From Castanea sativa (lineage: Eukaryota > Streptophyta > Magnoliopsida > Fagales > Fagaceae): a DNA stretch of 64,000 nucleotides. Below, piece by piece: positions 22,039 through 33,169 of this stretch. The first letter of the stretch is position 1; each line of letters opens with the position of its first letter. A model generated the notes under the pieces. The model was not told the DNA's origin. It worked only from the letters and a program-made list of their open reading frames with translations, and did no database searches. The stretch is from contig NC_134014.1 in NCBI RefSeq assembly GCF_040712315.1, positions 39,607,634-39,671,633 on the forward strand. Direction: 5' to 3'. The translations under genes and the position numbers were made by a program.

Positions 22039-23976
22039 AATGGAATGTTAGAAACTTTATTTGTAAGTACCATTAGAAGGAATAGAACAAAATCATTTTA
22101 TAACGGCATTATTTACTTATTTTAAAATAAATGGCTAAATGAATTAGGGTATTTTGAAAGTTTTAGTGAAAATTTCATTAAACCTAATTTTATTCCCTTT
22201 GATTTTTTCTAATTTTGGGGGAAATGAAAATTTGAGATTTTGAGAGAAAATGGAGGAATGAATATTCTCTCACATCCATTTCATTCTATTCTACTTAAAC
22301 TCCCAAATAAGGAATGATATTTTCATTTATCTGATGAAACTCTCAAACAATGAAATAGAAAAAAATTCCAAAATAATTATCTTCATTTCATTCTTTTTCC
22401 TACCTTTCGTCATTGCACCCAACAATATAATGATAACAAAAGGACAAATTTGATCATTTATCAATGGTAAGATATATTCAATTTCATATTAAAACAATAG
22501 GAGATTGTTTTTTTTTAAATAATTTTAAAGAGAGTGTGGGATTTTTCTATTTTAATCCAAAATTGAGGGAGTATTACTTTTGCTTGTTTTATTTTAAAAA
22601 GTAAATGTTAACTATTTTCTTTTATAAGGACATAGAATTAGGCGGGTAGTTGCTATAATTTGAAAATAAATATTTTTTCAATACATCGATTTTTGGAAAT
22701 ATAAGAATTTGAATCTTGAATATATTCGTTAGAAATACTATAAAGTACCAGGTGAATTACAAGTCTCCTACCATAACTAGGATTATTTTAAGTACAAATT
22801 TTTTCAATAGTCAATTTATGGAAAATATATAATAGTAACCTAATAATTATTTCAAAATCATAACTAAATATGGCAATTCCATTTAAAGTATGATACAAAA
22901 GGTTGAAAATATTAATAGCAACCATTATTTAGGTGTCCAAAACTTAAAAAATATATTCCATTTAAAGGAACCCATAATTGGGATGCATGAATTATAAGAG
23001 GAAATAAAATTTGGGTTGTATTTTATTTATTTTTAGATAATTAGCTATATTCTAACTTACCATTTTCATAAAATGAATTTTCGACCAACCAATTTATAAA
23101 TATCAGTCTTTTTTGTTTTTTGATAGACATGATCAAATTATGTGATTTAGTCTATGATAATTTTTTATTTGGTGACAAAAGACTAATTAGAACCCAACTT
23201 TACTAATTAAATTACCTTGAATCCAACAACATCAATCAATTCTAACACGTTTGAATGCGTTTTATAAATTTTTTATTTGTTAAAAATCTAAAGTAATGTA
23301 AAAAAATTGGAAGAAAATCCTTTCTTTTTTTGGGGTGGGAAACTAATCAAAATAAGCTCAATAAATCAATAGGATTTTTTTTTTTTTTTTGAGAATCAAA
23401 TCACTAGGATTTTATTTGTATATTTTCCCGCTTGCCAAACGTAACTTTGGAAAGCTGACGTGGAAGGTTGACTCTCACTCCAGAAGCTTCCATGACAAGA
23501 CTAGGTTCTCTTTATTTTTAAAAATAAAAATAAAAGTTTAAAAAGGCGCAAAATTCCATCTCTACCAAACTTCAATGAAAACGACGTCGTTGGCCAATTT
23601 CCGCTTGGAAAAAATGTCCCAACTCATGATCCAAATTCTAGTTTAATTTTGTCAGTCCCTACACACTTGACACTACTACAGTCTTTACTCCTTCACTCTT
23701 TCAGTTTTTTTTTTTTTTTTTTGTAAAAAAGGCGCTTTCATCGCAACAACAAAAAATAAAAGTTTTAAAGTAAAAAATAAAGCAAAAAAGCATACTCCGT
23801 AGTGACTCCCACACAAACTGCGTTCACAGAATCAAATGTGGAATTGATGTGTGAGAAAGGAAAGTGCGTCAAAAAGCAAGAAAATATCAGATCAGATCAT
23901 CAACAACAACAGCCAAGCACCGAAAACAAAGAGAGAGAGAAAGAGAATCTTATTAGGGTTTGAGAAGCTGGCGGAG
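22039..23976. other. AT-rich intergenic DNA and upstream region of CRWN4-like gene
   Basis: The first ~400 bp continue the repeat-like DNA into which the Tat element inserted (AATGGAATG words on both sides). The rest is AT-rich with T-runs (23368-23389, 23707-23723). GC content rises from about 23400. The leader of the next gene includes an in-frame upstream ATG at 23851, but the family start is 23977. Confidence 0.45.
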
Positions 23977-25741
23977 ATGGCGAGTCCTCAATCGGAACGA
24001 CTCGCGATCACTGCTCCGACTACTCCGAGACTTACAACAACAACTACTACTACTACTACAAAGGCTTTGTCGATAACGCCTGGTTCTAGGGTTTTGAAAA
24101 CCCCTCTCACTGACGAGGCCATCTGGAAGCGCCTCAAGGAGGCTGGCTTCGATGAAGAATCCATCAAACGCAGAGACAAGGCTGCCCTCATAGCCTATAT
24201 TGCAAAGCTCGAAGCTGAGGTTTCCTATTTTCCCCCAATTCTTTACAACTAAATTTTTTACTTTTTTTGCTTCTTGTTTTTTTTTCAGAATATATGTAAT
24301 TTTGTTTGATATATGCTTGGTGGAATTTGATTAATTAATAAGATGATGTATGAATGTGTAGAAATTTTGAAATTCTAATTGGTTGCTTAGTAGTTTTAGA
24401 ATGCGTACTATTTGGACTAGTTGAGTTGATTTTTTTTTTATTTTAAATCTTGATATGTAACTAACTTTTTTCATTGTGTGGTTTAATCATTCATAATAAA
24501 AGGAATGGTGTAATTAAGTGTAAAGTTTTCGTCTTTAATAATTACGAGGATAAGGAAGGTAATTATCAATGATATTAGCATTGTCATAACTCTTATGTAG
24601 GACTTAATTTAATAGTTCTTGTTGACCGTAATTGTCGGTGGAAATTAATTTATGAGTGCTAGAGTGGGAATTTATTCACATTGTCTATTTGTCTGACAGA
24701 GAATCTCAAGTGTTTTGCATTTTCTTTTTTCTTTTTTTGAGTTACTGTTGTGCCATTTTATAAGAATAAGAGTAGCTTATGGTAACATCTCATTGATTTC
24801 GTAAGAGTGACGATAGAGATGGTCGTATTTTACATAGATTATTCACATATATTTTATAGTTGGGTTGTTTTTTGGATTTGAGGAAGCTGAATTTAGATCT
24901 CTTGCCTGTTCATGGCATTGGTGATAGAAGATACTGAACATATGTATATGTTTAAATGCAAACATATACGAGTTGTCATTAAGTAATCAAATTGTGTTCA
25001 TCTTTTGTGCAATTTGATCCTGTTTGCAAATTGATGTGCTGGTAAAGTACGGTTTTTAAAATAAAAAAAATTTGCACTAAAATGTTGCCAGTGTACATAG
25101 GATATAATATATCTCTCCCATGAGGTGAATCCTAGCAATACCCATTTATAATTCCCTTTTATGTAGATCTTTGACCACCAACACCACATGGGGCTTCTCC
25201 TTTTGGAAAGAAAGGAATTAACTTCCAAGTATGAGCAGATCAAAGCTTCCGAAGAAACAAATGAAATAATGCATAAGCGTGATCAAGCGTTGCACCTATC
25301 TGCCTTATCTGAGGCAAAAAAACGAGAAGAGAGGCTGAAGAAGGCTATAGGAGTCAAGGACGAGTGTATAGCAAGTGTAAGCTTACAAATTATGGTCATC
25401 CTTAAATTAAAGAAAGTGTGCCTTTCCCATATGAGCCTATCATTGTAATTTATCTTTTCTCGGGGTTTGTTTGATGGATTTCTGTAGCTTGAGAAGGCCT
25501 TGCGTGAGATGCGTGCAGAATCTGCTGAAATAAAGGTTTCAGCTGAGAGTAAATTGGCTGATGGACGCATTATGGTAGAGGATGCTCAGAAGAAATTTAC
25601 TGAGGCTGAAGCAAAGCTGCATTCAGCAGAATCTTTACAAGCAGAAGCTACTCGGTATCACCGTGCTGCAGAAAGAAAGCTGCAGGAAGTTGAAGCACGT
25701 GAAGATGAACTCAGGAGGCGTCTCAGATCGTTCAAGTCTGA
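23977..25741 (+). pseudogene. CRWN4: 5' part of a CROWDED NUCLEI 4-like (NMCP2) lamina gene, three exons only
   Basis: Exon 1 (23977-24219) encodes MASPQSERLAITAP and then RVLKTPLTDEAIWKRLKEAG and IKRRDKAALIAYIAKLEAE. Exon 2 (25167-25376) encodes IFDHQHHMGLLLLERKEL and a coiled coil to ECIAS. Exon 3 (25488-25741) encodes LEKALREMRAESAEIKVSAE to RRRLRSFKS. All junctions are GT-AG, with exon 1 and 2 ends in phase 0 and a good exon 3 donor (GA then GTATGTG). This is the conserved head and first coiled coil of plant CRWN/NMCP proteins, lamin-like nuclear-periphery filament proteins of about 1000 residues. Only about 235 residues are here. No further exon is seen before a Gypsy LTR at 26074 or anywhere downstream. 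The visible exons are intact, so truncation is recent or the intron is huge. The start was chosen by family resemblance. Confidence 0.8.
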
Positions 25742-26073
25742 GTATGTGCCTTACTCATTTATATCATATCTTGTTGAAACCCACTTCCATTAGCTTCCTG
25801 TGTTCAAGTTGGTTTGGTTAATTTTAATTAGGAATATGTGCATAATAAAAAGGCTCAAAGAGCACCTTTTCTCATGAGATCCCTTGGCTCCTTTTTATTT
25901 ATATTTATTAATTTGGTATTATGCTACATGTAGTGCAAACTTTAAAAGATTGGAAAGCAGACTGCATGATGGTTTTTTTCTTTTTGAACTTCATGGCTAA
26001 GCTCATTAATATGTCTAAGATAATCTACTCAAGTTTAATGTTACCTCTCCTTTAACTTCGTCATCACCATTGG
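25742..26073 (+). other. Intron 3 remnant of the CRWN4-like gene
   Basis: Follows a functional-looking donor at 25742. Non-coding, T-rich, intron-like composition up to the Gypsy LTR. Its last 21 bases (26053-26073), plus the TGT shared with the LTR start, match Copia gag DNA at 27872-27895. Confidence 0.5.
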
Positions 26074-26710
26074 TGTAGTAAATTTAATTCAAGCTATTTA
26101 GGGCTGATCTGACTTAATTGGAAGTGATTTATGGCATGAATTAATGGCTGATTTGACTTTCCAGCTCTGTATCAGTTAAGACAGATTTTTTTCCTATTTT
26201 GGATCTGCTAATTTCAGACCAAATCAACTTTTATTTAGGGTTTTATTATTTAGTACGTTTTTTAGGTATTTTCCTTGTTTTTAGGTGCATTTAATACTTT
26301 TTAGGTCAAACTTGATTCCTGAAATGGTAAGGTATTAATTAGTAGTTATTTTAGAATATATTTTCTTGTCTGTCAAGTTTTGTGGAGTCCTTACATAGGC
26401 CCTGAAGTCTGTAAACGTTTTTCAGAAAATTATTGAATAAAATTCAGAAAAGGTGAGGCTTTGCTCTCTTTTGGTTCTTCAAGAACTGTGAACTTATCAA
26501 GGATTCTTCCTTGTGGCGTTTAAACTTTATACCTTTGGTTCGTGATTCTTTATAATCATTGGGTCAAGGTCAACTTATACCTTTGGTTCGCGTTTCGATT
26601 ATAAACGTTGGGTCAGGGTTTCTATCATAAATCTGATTTTTAGCTTTCCTGGGTTAAATATTCTAATATTTTTGTTGGGTCTCAAAGCGTGTCGATTGAG
26701 GTTCGCATCA
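26074..26710 (+). repeat. Gypsy LTR (second family), 5' copy
   Basis: Starts TGTAGTAAATTT and ends GTTCGCATCA, 637 bp, immediately before a primer binding site (TGGTATCAGAGCAC at 26713-26726). It contains a repeated block CTTTGGTTCG near 26533 and 26581. The right LTR was not found, so the element is truncated. Confidence 0.7.
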
Positions 26711-26712
26711 TT

Positions 26713-26729
26713 TGGTATCAGAGCACAGG
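26713..26729 (+). promoter_or_regulatory. Primer binding site, initiator-Met tRNA type
   Basis: TGGTATCAGAGCACAGG lies two bases after the LTR end. It complements the 3' end of tRNA-iMet, the usual primer for plant LTR elements. Confidence 0.85.
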
Positions 26730-27210
26730 TTCTAAAATCAGTTTCCTATCCCTTCATCTTTTGTTTCTTGTTATCATCCTATCCTGTTTCTTTTGTGTTC
26801 TTCATTCATCGTTCTTATTTTTTTTTTGTTTTTATTGAAGTGCATTAGGTTAAAATCGTGCACCTAGTTCCCAAAAAAAAAAAAAAAATTTGTTTGTAGT
26901 TTCAGTTCTCTCAAACCAAAATATTGTTTTCTTTTGTCTTCTTCCTTTGATTTGGTATTTCTGTCATATTTTCTTGCCATTGGTATTTGTTTTAACACTA
27001 CAAGTTGAATTTCTTGATCAAGTTTATTAGTTCATTGCAGAACTGAAAAGGCGAAGCTACGAGTGGAAAAAGGCAAGAGAGTGTGAGACTAATATCGGGA
27101 AAAAGCCAATTTAAGAGTGAAACACGAGTGAGAGTGACATAATTTGAGTGCAAACGCGTGAGGGAGTGTTGTGAGGAATTATTTCTAACAATTCTCTGTT
27201 GTTTCAAAAG

Positions 27211-27587
27211 TATGTCTTTCAGGTGTGAAACATCAAATAGGGAAGGAGGGGAGGAGTCGTCCATCATTTTACAAGCTATGCAACAACAATTTGAACGCAT
27301 GAACGTGGTGTTTAATGAGATTCGGGATCGGATGGATAGTCAAGACACTGTTATTGCTACTTTGCGTGAGGAGCGTCCTCAAAGAGGCCCTAATGCTAGA
27401 AGGCAAGAAAGGCATTCTCGCATGAATGATTCTGATGACTACCACGAGGATGAGTTTGAAGATGAAGAAGATCAATCTTCATTGAACAATGAGGGCAGGT
27501 TTGTGCCAAGGAGAGAAAGGCGTGGTAGAGGTTTCCGAAGAGATCCAAGATGGCAAGATGGGACTGACAGGAACCTAGGAAACATCT
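27211..27587 (+). pseudogene. Truncated Gypsy gag N terminus
   Basis: The frame open from 27158 gives, from the Met at 27211, MSFRCETSNREGGEESSII, then ILQAMQQQFERMNVVFNEIR (a coiled coil), an acidic stretch DDYHEDEFEDEEDQSSL and an Arg-rich tail ending TDRNLGNI. This is the N-terminal part of a plant Gypsy gag. The frame breaks where the sequence joins Copia leader DNA at 27585-27590 through the shared word TCTAG. No capsid core, protease or RT follows. Confidence 0.75.
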
Positions 27588-27897
27588 AGATTTTTCCCAA
27601 TTCTTCAATCTAGGGTTCTTTCAGTTTATCAAGATTTTTGTTTCATTCTTTAATCTTCTCTCAATTTTTTTTTTCTTTAAAGAAATTTCTTCTTTCAACA
27701 ATGGCTTCAGCTGATACAACTCCTCCTACTACTACAGCTGAAACTGTTACTTCGTCACAAGATTCACCAATGAATGATCCTCTGTTTTCGCACCATGGAG
27801 AAAGCACCAGTCTCGATTTGTTAGAAAAGCATTGGTTACAAAGAACGAGTTGGGATTCATTGATGGCACTCTAACTTCGTCATCACCATTGGTGTTA
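27585..27897 (+). pseudogene. Copia leader and gag start, copy A
   Basis: Nearly identical to 35906-36218. It contains the untranslated leader and the gag start at 27701 (MASADTTPPTTTAETVTS), which runs into a stop at 27872-27874 after a frameshift shared with copy B. It lacks the primer site that precedes the leader in copy B and is followed by an inverted LTR-proximal segment instead. Confidence 0.8.
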
Positions 27898-29732
27898 ACT
27901 CAGAGCTATGATGAAATGAAACTTCCAGAACTGATTAATTTAGAAAAGAATTACCAGGTGTTTATTTACACTGGGTACAGAGCTAATAGAAGAAACAGAA
28001 AAATAACCACCTACACACGTATCTATCCACAGCTATAACTCATCAACTCATGTGCCACGCTTAACATTCTACTAAACTACAAGTCATATATACATTGTAC
28101 AAACAGAAGTTACTGTCATTTTAGTCCTTAGGAAATTCTCCAGCTCCTTCTACATTTCTGGACAGCTCATTGAAACTCTGCTACTCTTGTTGCTTGTTGC
28201 TGCCTTTATTCTGATATTGCATGCCACATCGGTGCTCGTCAAGTGCGGGTGCAACAGCCCTAGAGCTGCACCCGTACTTTCTAGGTTGTAAATAGGGTTT
28301 CATACATGTAGAGTTTATGCTTGAGGTGGCTGCACCAACTGCTATGGAAACAAATTTTGGAATTTCCATAATAGGGTCTTGGTTGATGAGTGTCTAATGA
28401 GGCTCTATCGAAATTTTCAGCCAGCTCTCGCTCAATTGAGGTCTTTAGTTTTGCACAATAAACATATGCTTCAACTTCAGCCCTCATTACCACAATTTAC
28501 AATACAATTAAAAACCAACAAATACAAATAAATTTTTCATGGATTTATCTAACACTTATAGGAAGACCATTGATGAAGGAAAAACAACACTTGTATCTAA
28601 GTTAAAAGAGTGATGCGATCAACTGGCGGGATGACATACAAGAAAATACAGTGCGTCAAGGTAAACATGAAGTACATTTTTGACAAAGAATGACACAGGT
28701 ATTAGTTTTTCAAAAATTAAAAACATGAAATTTATTTTTGACAAAGAACAAAAAAGACGTTGATTGTTCAAAAAATAAAAAGAGGTTTGTTAATTTCATT
28801 TCCCCCTCTGCTCCAGCTTCAATTCACTTTTTGGTCATACATCCAATCAAAGCAAGCTCCAAGGATTAAATCCTTGGTAGCATTGTTGTTCAATAATTGC
28901 AATAGAATTGACATGACTTACTCAACTGTAGGTATACAATTTACAAATTATATTGATGATTCGTTTTGTATCGACAACTTTGTATAGTTACAGTAGTAAT
29001 GCATTAGTAAAATATTCTTAACGAGCCTCCAATACTGTAATTGTTATTTCATTGGTTGAAGGCAATTCGTGCTTACTTGAGAAACCATGTGCTACATTTG
29101 AATCTTTTTCCAAGAAGAAACCAGGTTTTTTGACCGAGGCAATGCACACTCACCGCCTAAAACCACAACCACAGATGACATGCTTGGCCTATCCTGCGGA
29201 CGCCGTTGCACGCATAGGAGGCTAAGATGGATACAACGGAGCACTTCCGATAATGTGCATGTTTCTCCTAAACATTCATCAATCAAATCTAAAGGCCTTC
29301 CCTCATTCCAAAGTATCCATGCCTGAAAATAGGAAAACACTATTTGTCATTCATCAATCCAACTTATCTGGATAAGAAATCCAACTGTTTGAAACTTACA
29401 ATTCCAATAAGATTATGGCTGTGGTTTGGATCATAAAACCCTCTACTTTTCTTCCCGCTAATGATCTCCAACAATAAAATCCCAAAGCTAAAGACATCAG
29501 ATTTGGTTGAGAATTGCCCATCAAAAGCATATTCTGGTGCCATGTAACCACTGCAAGGCATCATCACTAGTTTAAAGTGAAAATATTGATTAGGAAATGA
29601 AGTAGATTTACATAAAGAGCATGTGAATTTTTTACTTATTAAGTTCCAACACTCGATTTGTGTTTCCTTCTGATTGATCTCCTCCGAAAGTTCTAGCCAT
29701 GCCAAAGTCTGAAATTTTAGGATTCATCTCAC
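27898..29732 (-). repeat. Arm A of a ~1.83-kb inverted repeat
   Basis: The reverse complement of this segment matches 34054-35884 at very high identity. It includes Copia LTR sequence next to 27898, an unassigned transcribed-looking stretch (28180-28500), the receptor kinase 3' flank, and kinase exons 7, 6 and part of 5. The spacer between the arms is about 4.3 kb. Confidence 0.92.
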
Positions 29733-32700
29733 TATCAAGTAAAACATTACTTGCTTTGAGATCCCTATGTATAATTCTTAATCTGGAATCTTGATGAAGA
29801 TATTGAAGCCCCCGAGCAATTCCGCATATGATGGGGAAGCGCTTGGACCAATCTAACATTTTACTTTTTGTTTGATCTGGTAAGTTTCTAGCTCAAGTTA
29901 ATTATTTTTTCCCATATTTCAAGAAAACATGGGAATTTCATGTATTTCAATATTAATAACATAGGTACACTAGCTAAATAAAATGTATTAGGTTTTGGGA
30001 TTCAAACCGAAAATGAAGGAGTCCAAGCTTTTGTTCGGCATGTATTCATAAACCAGCATTTTTTCTTCCTCCTGAATGCAGCAAGCAAGAAGCTTTATAA
30101 GATTTCGGTGTTGAAGCTTGGCAATCAATCTTACTTCACTTTTGAACTCATTCAATCCTTGTCCAGAACTCGTTGAAAGTCTCTTGACAGCAATTTCTTG
30201 TCCATCCTCTAGTATACCCTGAAATCATTTGTAGAAAGCTAGCTAAACAGTGCTTCATCATTTGTCGTTGTTTTTGTACAAGACGTCACAAATTTACCTT
30301 GTAAACAGGTCCAAAACCACCTTCCCCAAGCTTGTTATTGATTTCAAAGTTATCAGTGGCACTAGCTATTGTTGAGAAGTCTAAGAAAGGGAGCTCAAGG
30401 TCTTCGTTTTGGCCTCCATTATTCTGATGGACCACAACTTCATTCCTTTCTGTTTTTACAGAAACAGAAACGAAATGATGGGGGAGGGGGGGGGGGGGGG
30501 GTGAGGAAAGGAATAAGAATCAAAGTACTGGCTGAGATATTCAAGAGGTAAAAAACAGTATGAGTTACTTTAGCTGAAATTATAACCAAAATCTCATATT
30601 ACTACTTTCGTATAATTAATAAAAGTATTAACCTTCTTCATGTCATATATACACATTCTCTCCGAAAAAAAGATACTATCCAACTTGGACAATGAGATTA
30701 GCATGAAAATGAATACAATATATAGCAACATGAGAAGAGTTGTACTTATATGTAAGTGATCTCAAAGAAATCAAGGTACCATTATCAAAAACCATCTACA
30801 CTAATCAAACTTGCAAAACTTTCAAATTCAAGGTGTATCAATCAAAACCAGGCCAAGCTATAGAAGATATGTTGACTGAGAACTCAAGTCTAATAAGCAC
30901 CCTGCTATTTTAATTATCATTCCTACAGATATCAACTAAAATGAGTACCTAGGCCTAACCATAGAAGACACGTCCATTGAGAACTCAAGACTAATAAAGG
31001 TCTATATCATAAACTTTCTCTGGATTTGTAGAGGGCTAAACTAATAAAGGTCTAACAAATCTCAGCGTTTGAACCTTGAAATTAGATGGGGGTTAATCAT
31101 GCAACAAATTGTAAAAAGTTTGCTTGGTCTGATGACACTGTTCAATTTCTGAAACTCTTTTGCAAAGCACCGACAAAATATAACGTGGTTGAATTATACC
31201 TCATAGCAATCCTTGTTCTAAATACTGTATTATCAAAAGGGCAGAAGCTGATTCTGCTTATATTACTAAGAGATTTAAAAACGAAAAGCATTTTAGGTAA
31301 TTCCATAAGACAAATATTACCATATGTTTGCAATGGTTGTCAAGAGAAAAGTTATTTTACCTTTTAACTTTGTCCTGCTTCTGCATATGTAAAAGCCAAT
31401 TATTAAGAGCATTCCAGAAACTACAGCAAGGGACACAGCAACTATCACTGCTCTCTTCATCCTACGACCTTTTTTGGCCTCTTCATGGTTGAATTTGGCA
31501 CATCAAAGAACATATAAATAAAGTTTATCAAAAAAAGAACATATAATTAAACTACAGCTAAAAGATATTGAAAAGCAAGGGAAGCACTGCAGTTTCTAAA
31601 GAAACAAAATGAAACAGAATTCAAAACACAATGGAAACAATAATTTAAATTCAATAAGGATTTTCCTATGAAAAATATTAACCCCACACCTATCTCTGAG
31701 ACTGACATTCTGATATACAGTTCTTGCCCACCAGCTGGAAACTGTCTAATATCCACTAAATCACCAAACCAAAGCGCACAGCCACTACCTTCTCCTCTAA
31801 TATCCGAGTTTGTATAAGCCATACAAGAACAATTGTTTAAGCATTTGTCCCTGCATTCTTTGAGGCTCATACTTTTGTTCACCCAAGAATTTGTAGTATC
31901 TGGCAATTTCAACTCATTAAATTTAACAAACCCATCTTTATGGCAGCTCAGTGGTTTATTGCGTACACAACCTTGAGACCAGTCCATTACGCTCCATTTT
32001 TCTGGTGATTTAGGCTCGAATCCTTCTAAACATTGGCAAACTGGTGACCCACTAAGGATACAATTTCCATTGGCTCCACAAAGGCCATAATTGTCACAGT
32101 AGTCTCTAGGTACTGATGAATATAGCCTCCAAACATTCTCTGCTTCAATCCATGTATAGCGTTCACGAGAAGAGCTGGTTTGGTTCAAAACTATCCTTGT
32201 GATTAGAGAATTATTTATGAGGCTGTAGATGTAATAAACCTCATCATCATTAGAGACAAAGTCGAAAGCATAAAGCGGATTAGGCTTCAATTCTGGCGAA
32301 CCACTATACCGAAGGCCATTCCATGGACCAGTCCGGTAGAACTTTTTGTTGCCTTTCCTAATATAAGCCTCAGGGTATGAATGAGGTTGCATTTCAATCC
32401 CATATGTGAAATCTCCAAGAGAAGGATCATCTGGACTTTTCCAAGCTGTAAAACGCCGCTTAATACCTTTCCTCAAGTCCCATCCCATCTTCATTCCTGG
32501 TAACAATGTATCAGACGGATAATCAAAGCTGTCCCACAAAGAGATTCCTGAATTTCCATCTTTTAGTACAAGATTTCCAGAGTCTAAGAGCTGCAATACA
32601 GGATTATTGGCTTGTATTTGTGTTCCTAATCCTATGGACCAAACAACACTCTTATTGTTACTCATAAGCACAAGACTGCTTGTTCTGTTTATCATTAACA

Positions 32701-32965
32701 AGCCAGATGAATCATTGATTGGGTTGAGTCTGTTTGCAACCCAAACAACAGTTCGAACTGGGATATTCTTGTACCATATTCCCAAATACCTATTCTTGGA
32801 ACTACCAGGACTGAAGAAACCCAGTTCAAAGCTTCCCTCTTTGCTAACTAAGGTACTTCCATCGCTAATAGATTGGGATGGAGTAATGCTATCTACTGCA
32901 AATGAGACTTTGAAGAACAAAAAGAGTAAACAAGTAAGAATAGAAATAAAGGAAAGCGTTCCCAT
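29092..32965 (-). CDS. G-type lectin S-receptor-like Ser/Thr kinase, seven exons, exon 5 broken
   Basis: Exons (minus): 32965-31690, 31480-31361, 30449-30298, 30218-30008, 29876-29640, 29550-29400, 29322-29092. Exon 1 encodes a signal peptide (residues 1-23), B-lectin domain ([19 protein letters not shown]), S-locus glycoprotein domain ([20 protein letters not shown]), EGF-like part ([15 protein letters not shown]) and PAN domain ([20 protein letters not shown]). Exon 2 is the membrane helix ([20 protein letters not shown]). Exons 3-7 hold the kinase: [35 protein letters not shown] and the [19 protein letters not shown] region. The family acts at the plasma membrane in recognition and defence. 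In exon 5 one G is missing from the NRVVG codons, and the donor after it is AT instead of GT. Near the end a one-base loss replaces the usual C terminus. A truncated receptor or pseudogene is likely. Only ~205 bp of native upstream DNA remain. Confidence 0.85.
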
Positions 32966-33026
32966 TGACTTCTAGTTTTAGACCTCCTTGATTATCCCTC
33001 TAAAAACTCAAAAGATAGATCATAAG

Positions 33027-33046
33027 CCCACCCCCCCCCCCCCCCG
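33027..33046. repeat. C homopolymer upstream of the receptor kinase
   Basis: A run of about 17 C, then G and CCCC, lies about 65-80 bp upstream of the kinase start. A similar G run sits in intron 2 (about 30481-30501). Runs of this length are prone to sequencing and assembly error. Confidence 0.7.
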
Positions 33047-33169
33047 CCCCTATGATTCATAAACCCCAATGGAGTACCTAACAAGCTAAAACGACATAGA
33101 CCTTGAACACTACATGTATTCGACAAAAAGAAGGGTCAGGACAAATGCATGTGTATAGTGCTAGTGCTT

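Noticed and set aside
31086..31367. 93-codon plus-strand frame in the receptor kinase intron
   Set aside because: It overlaps intron 2 and part of exon 2 on the other strand and shows no recognisable protein family.
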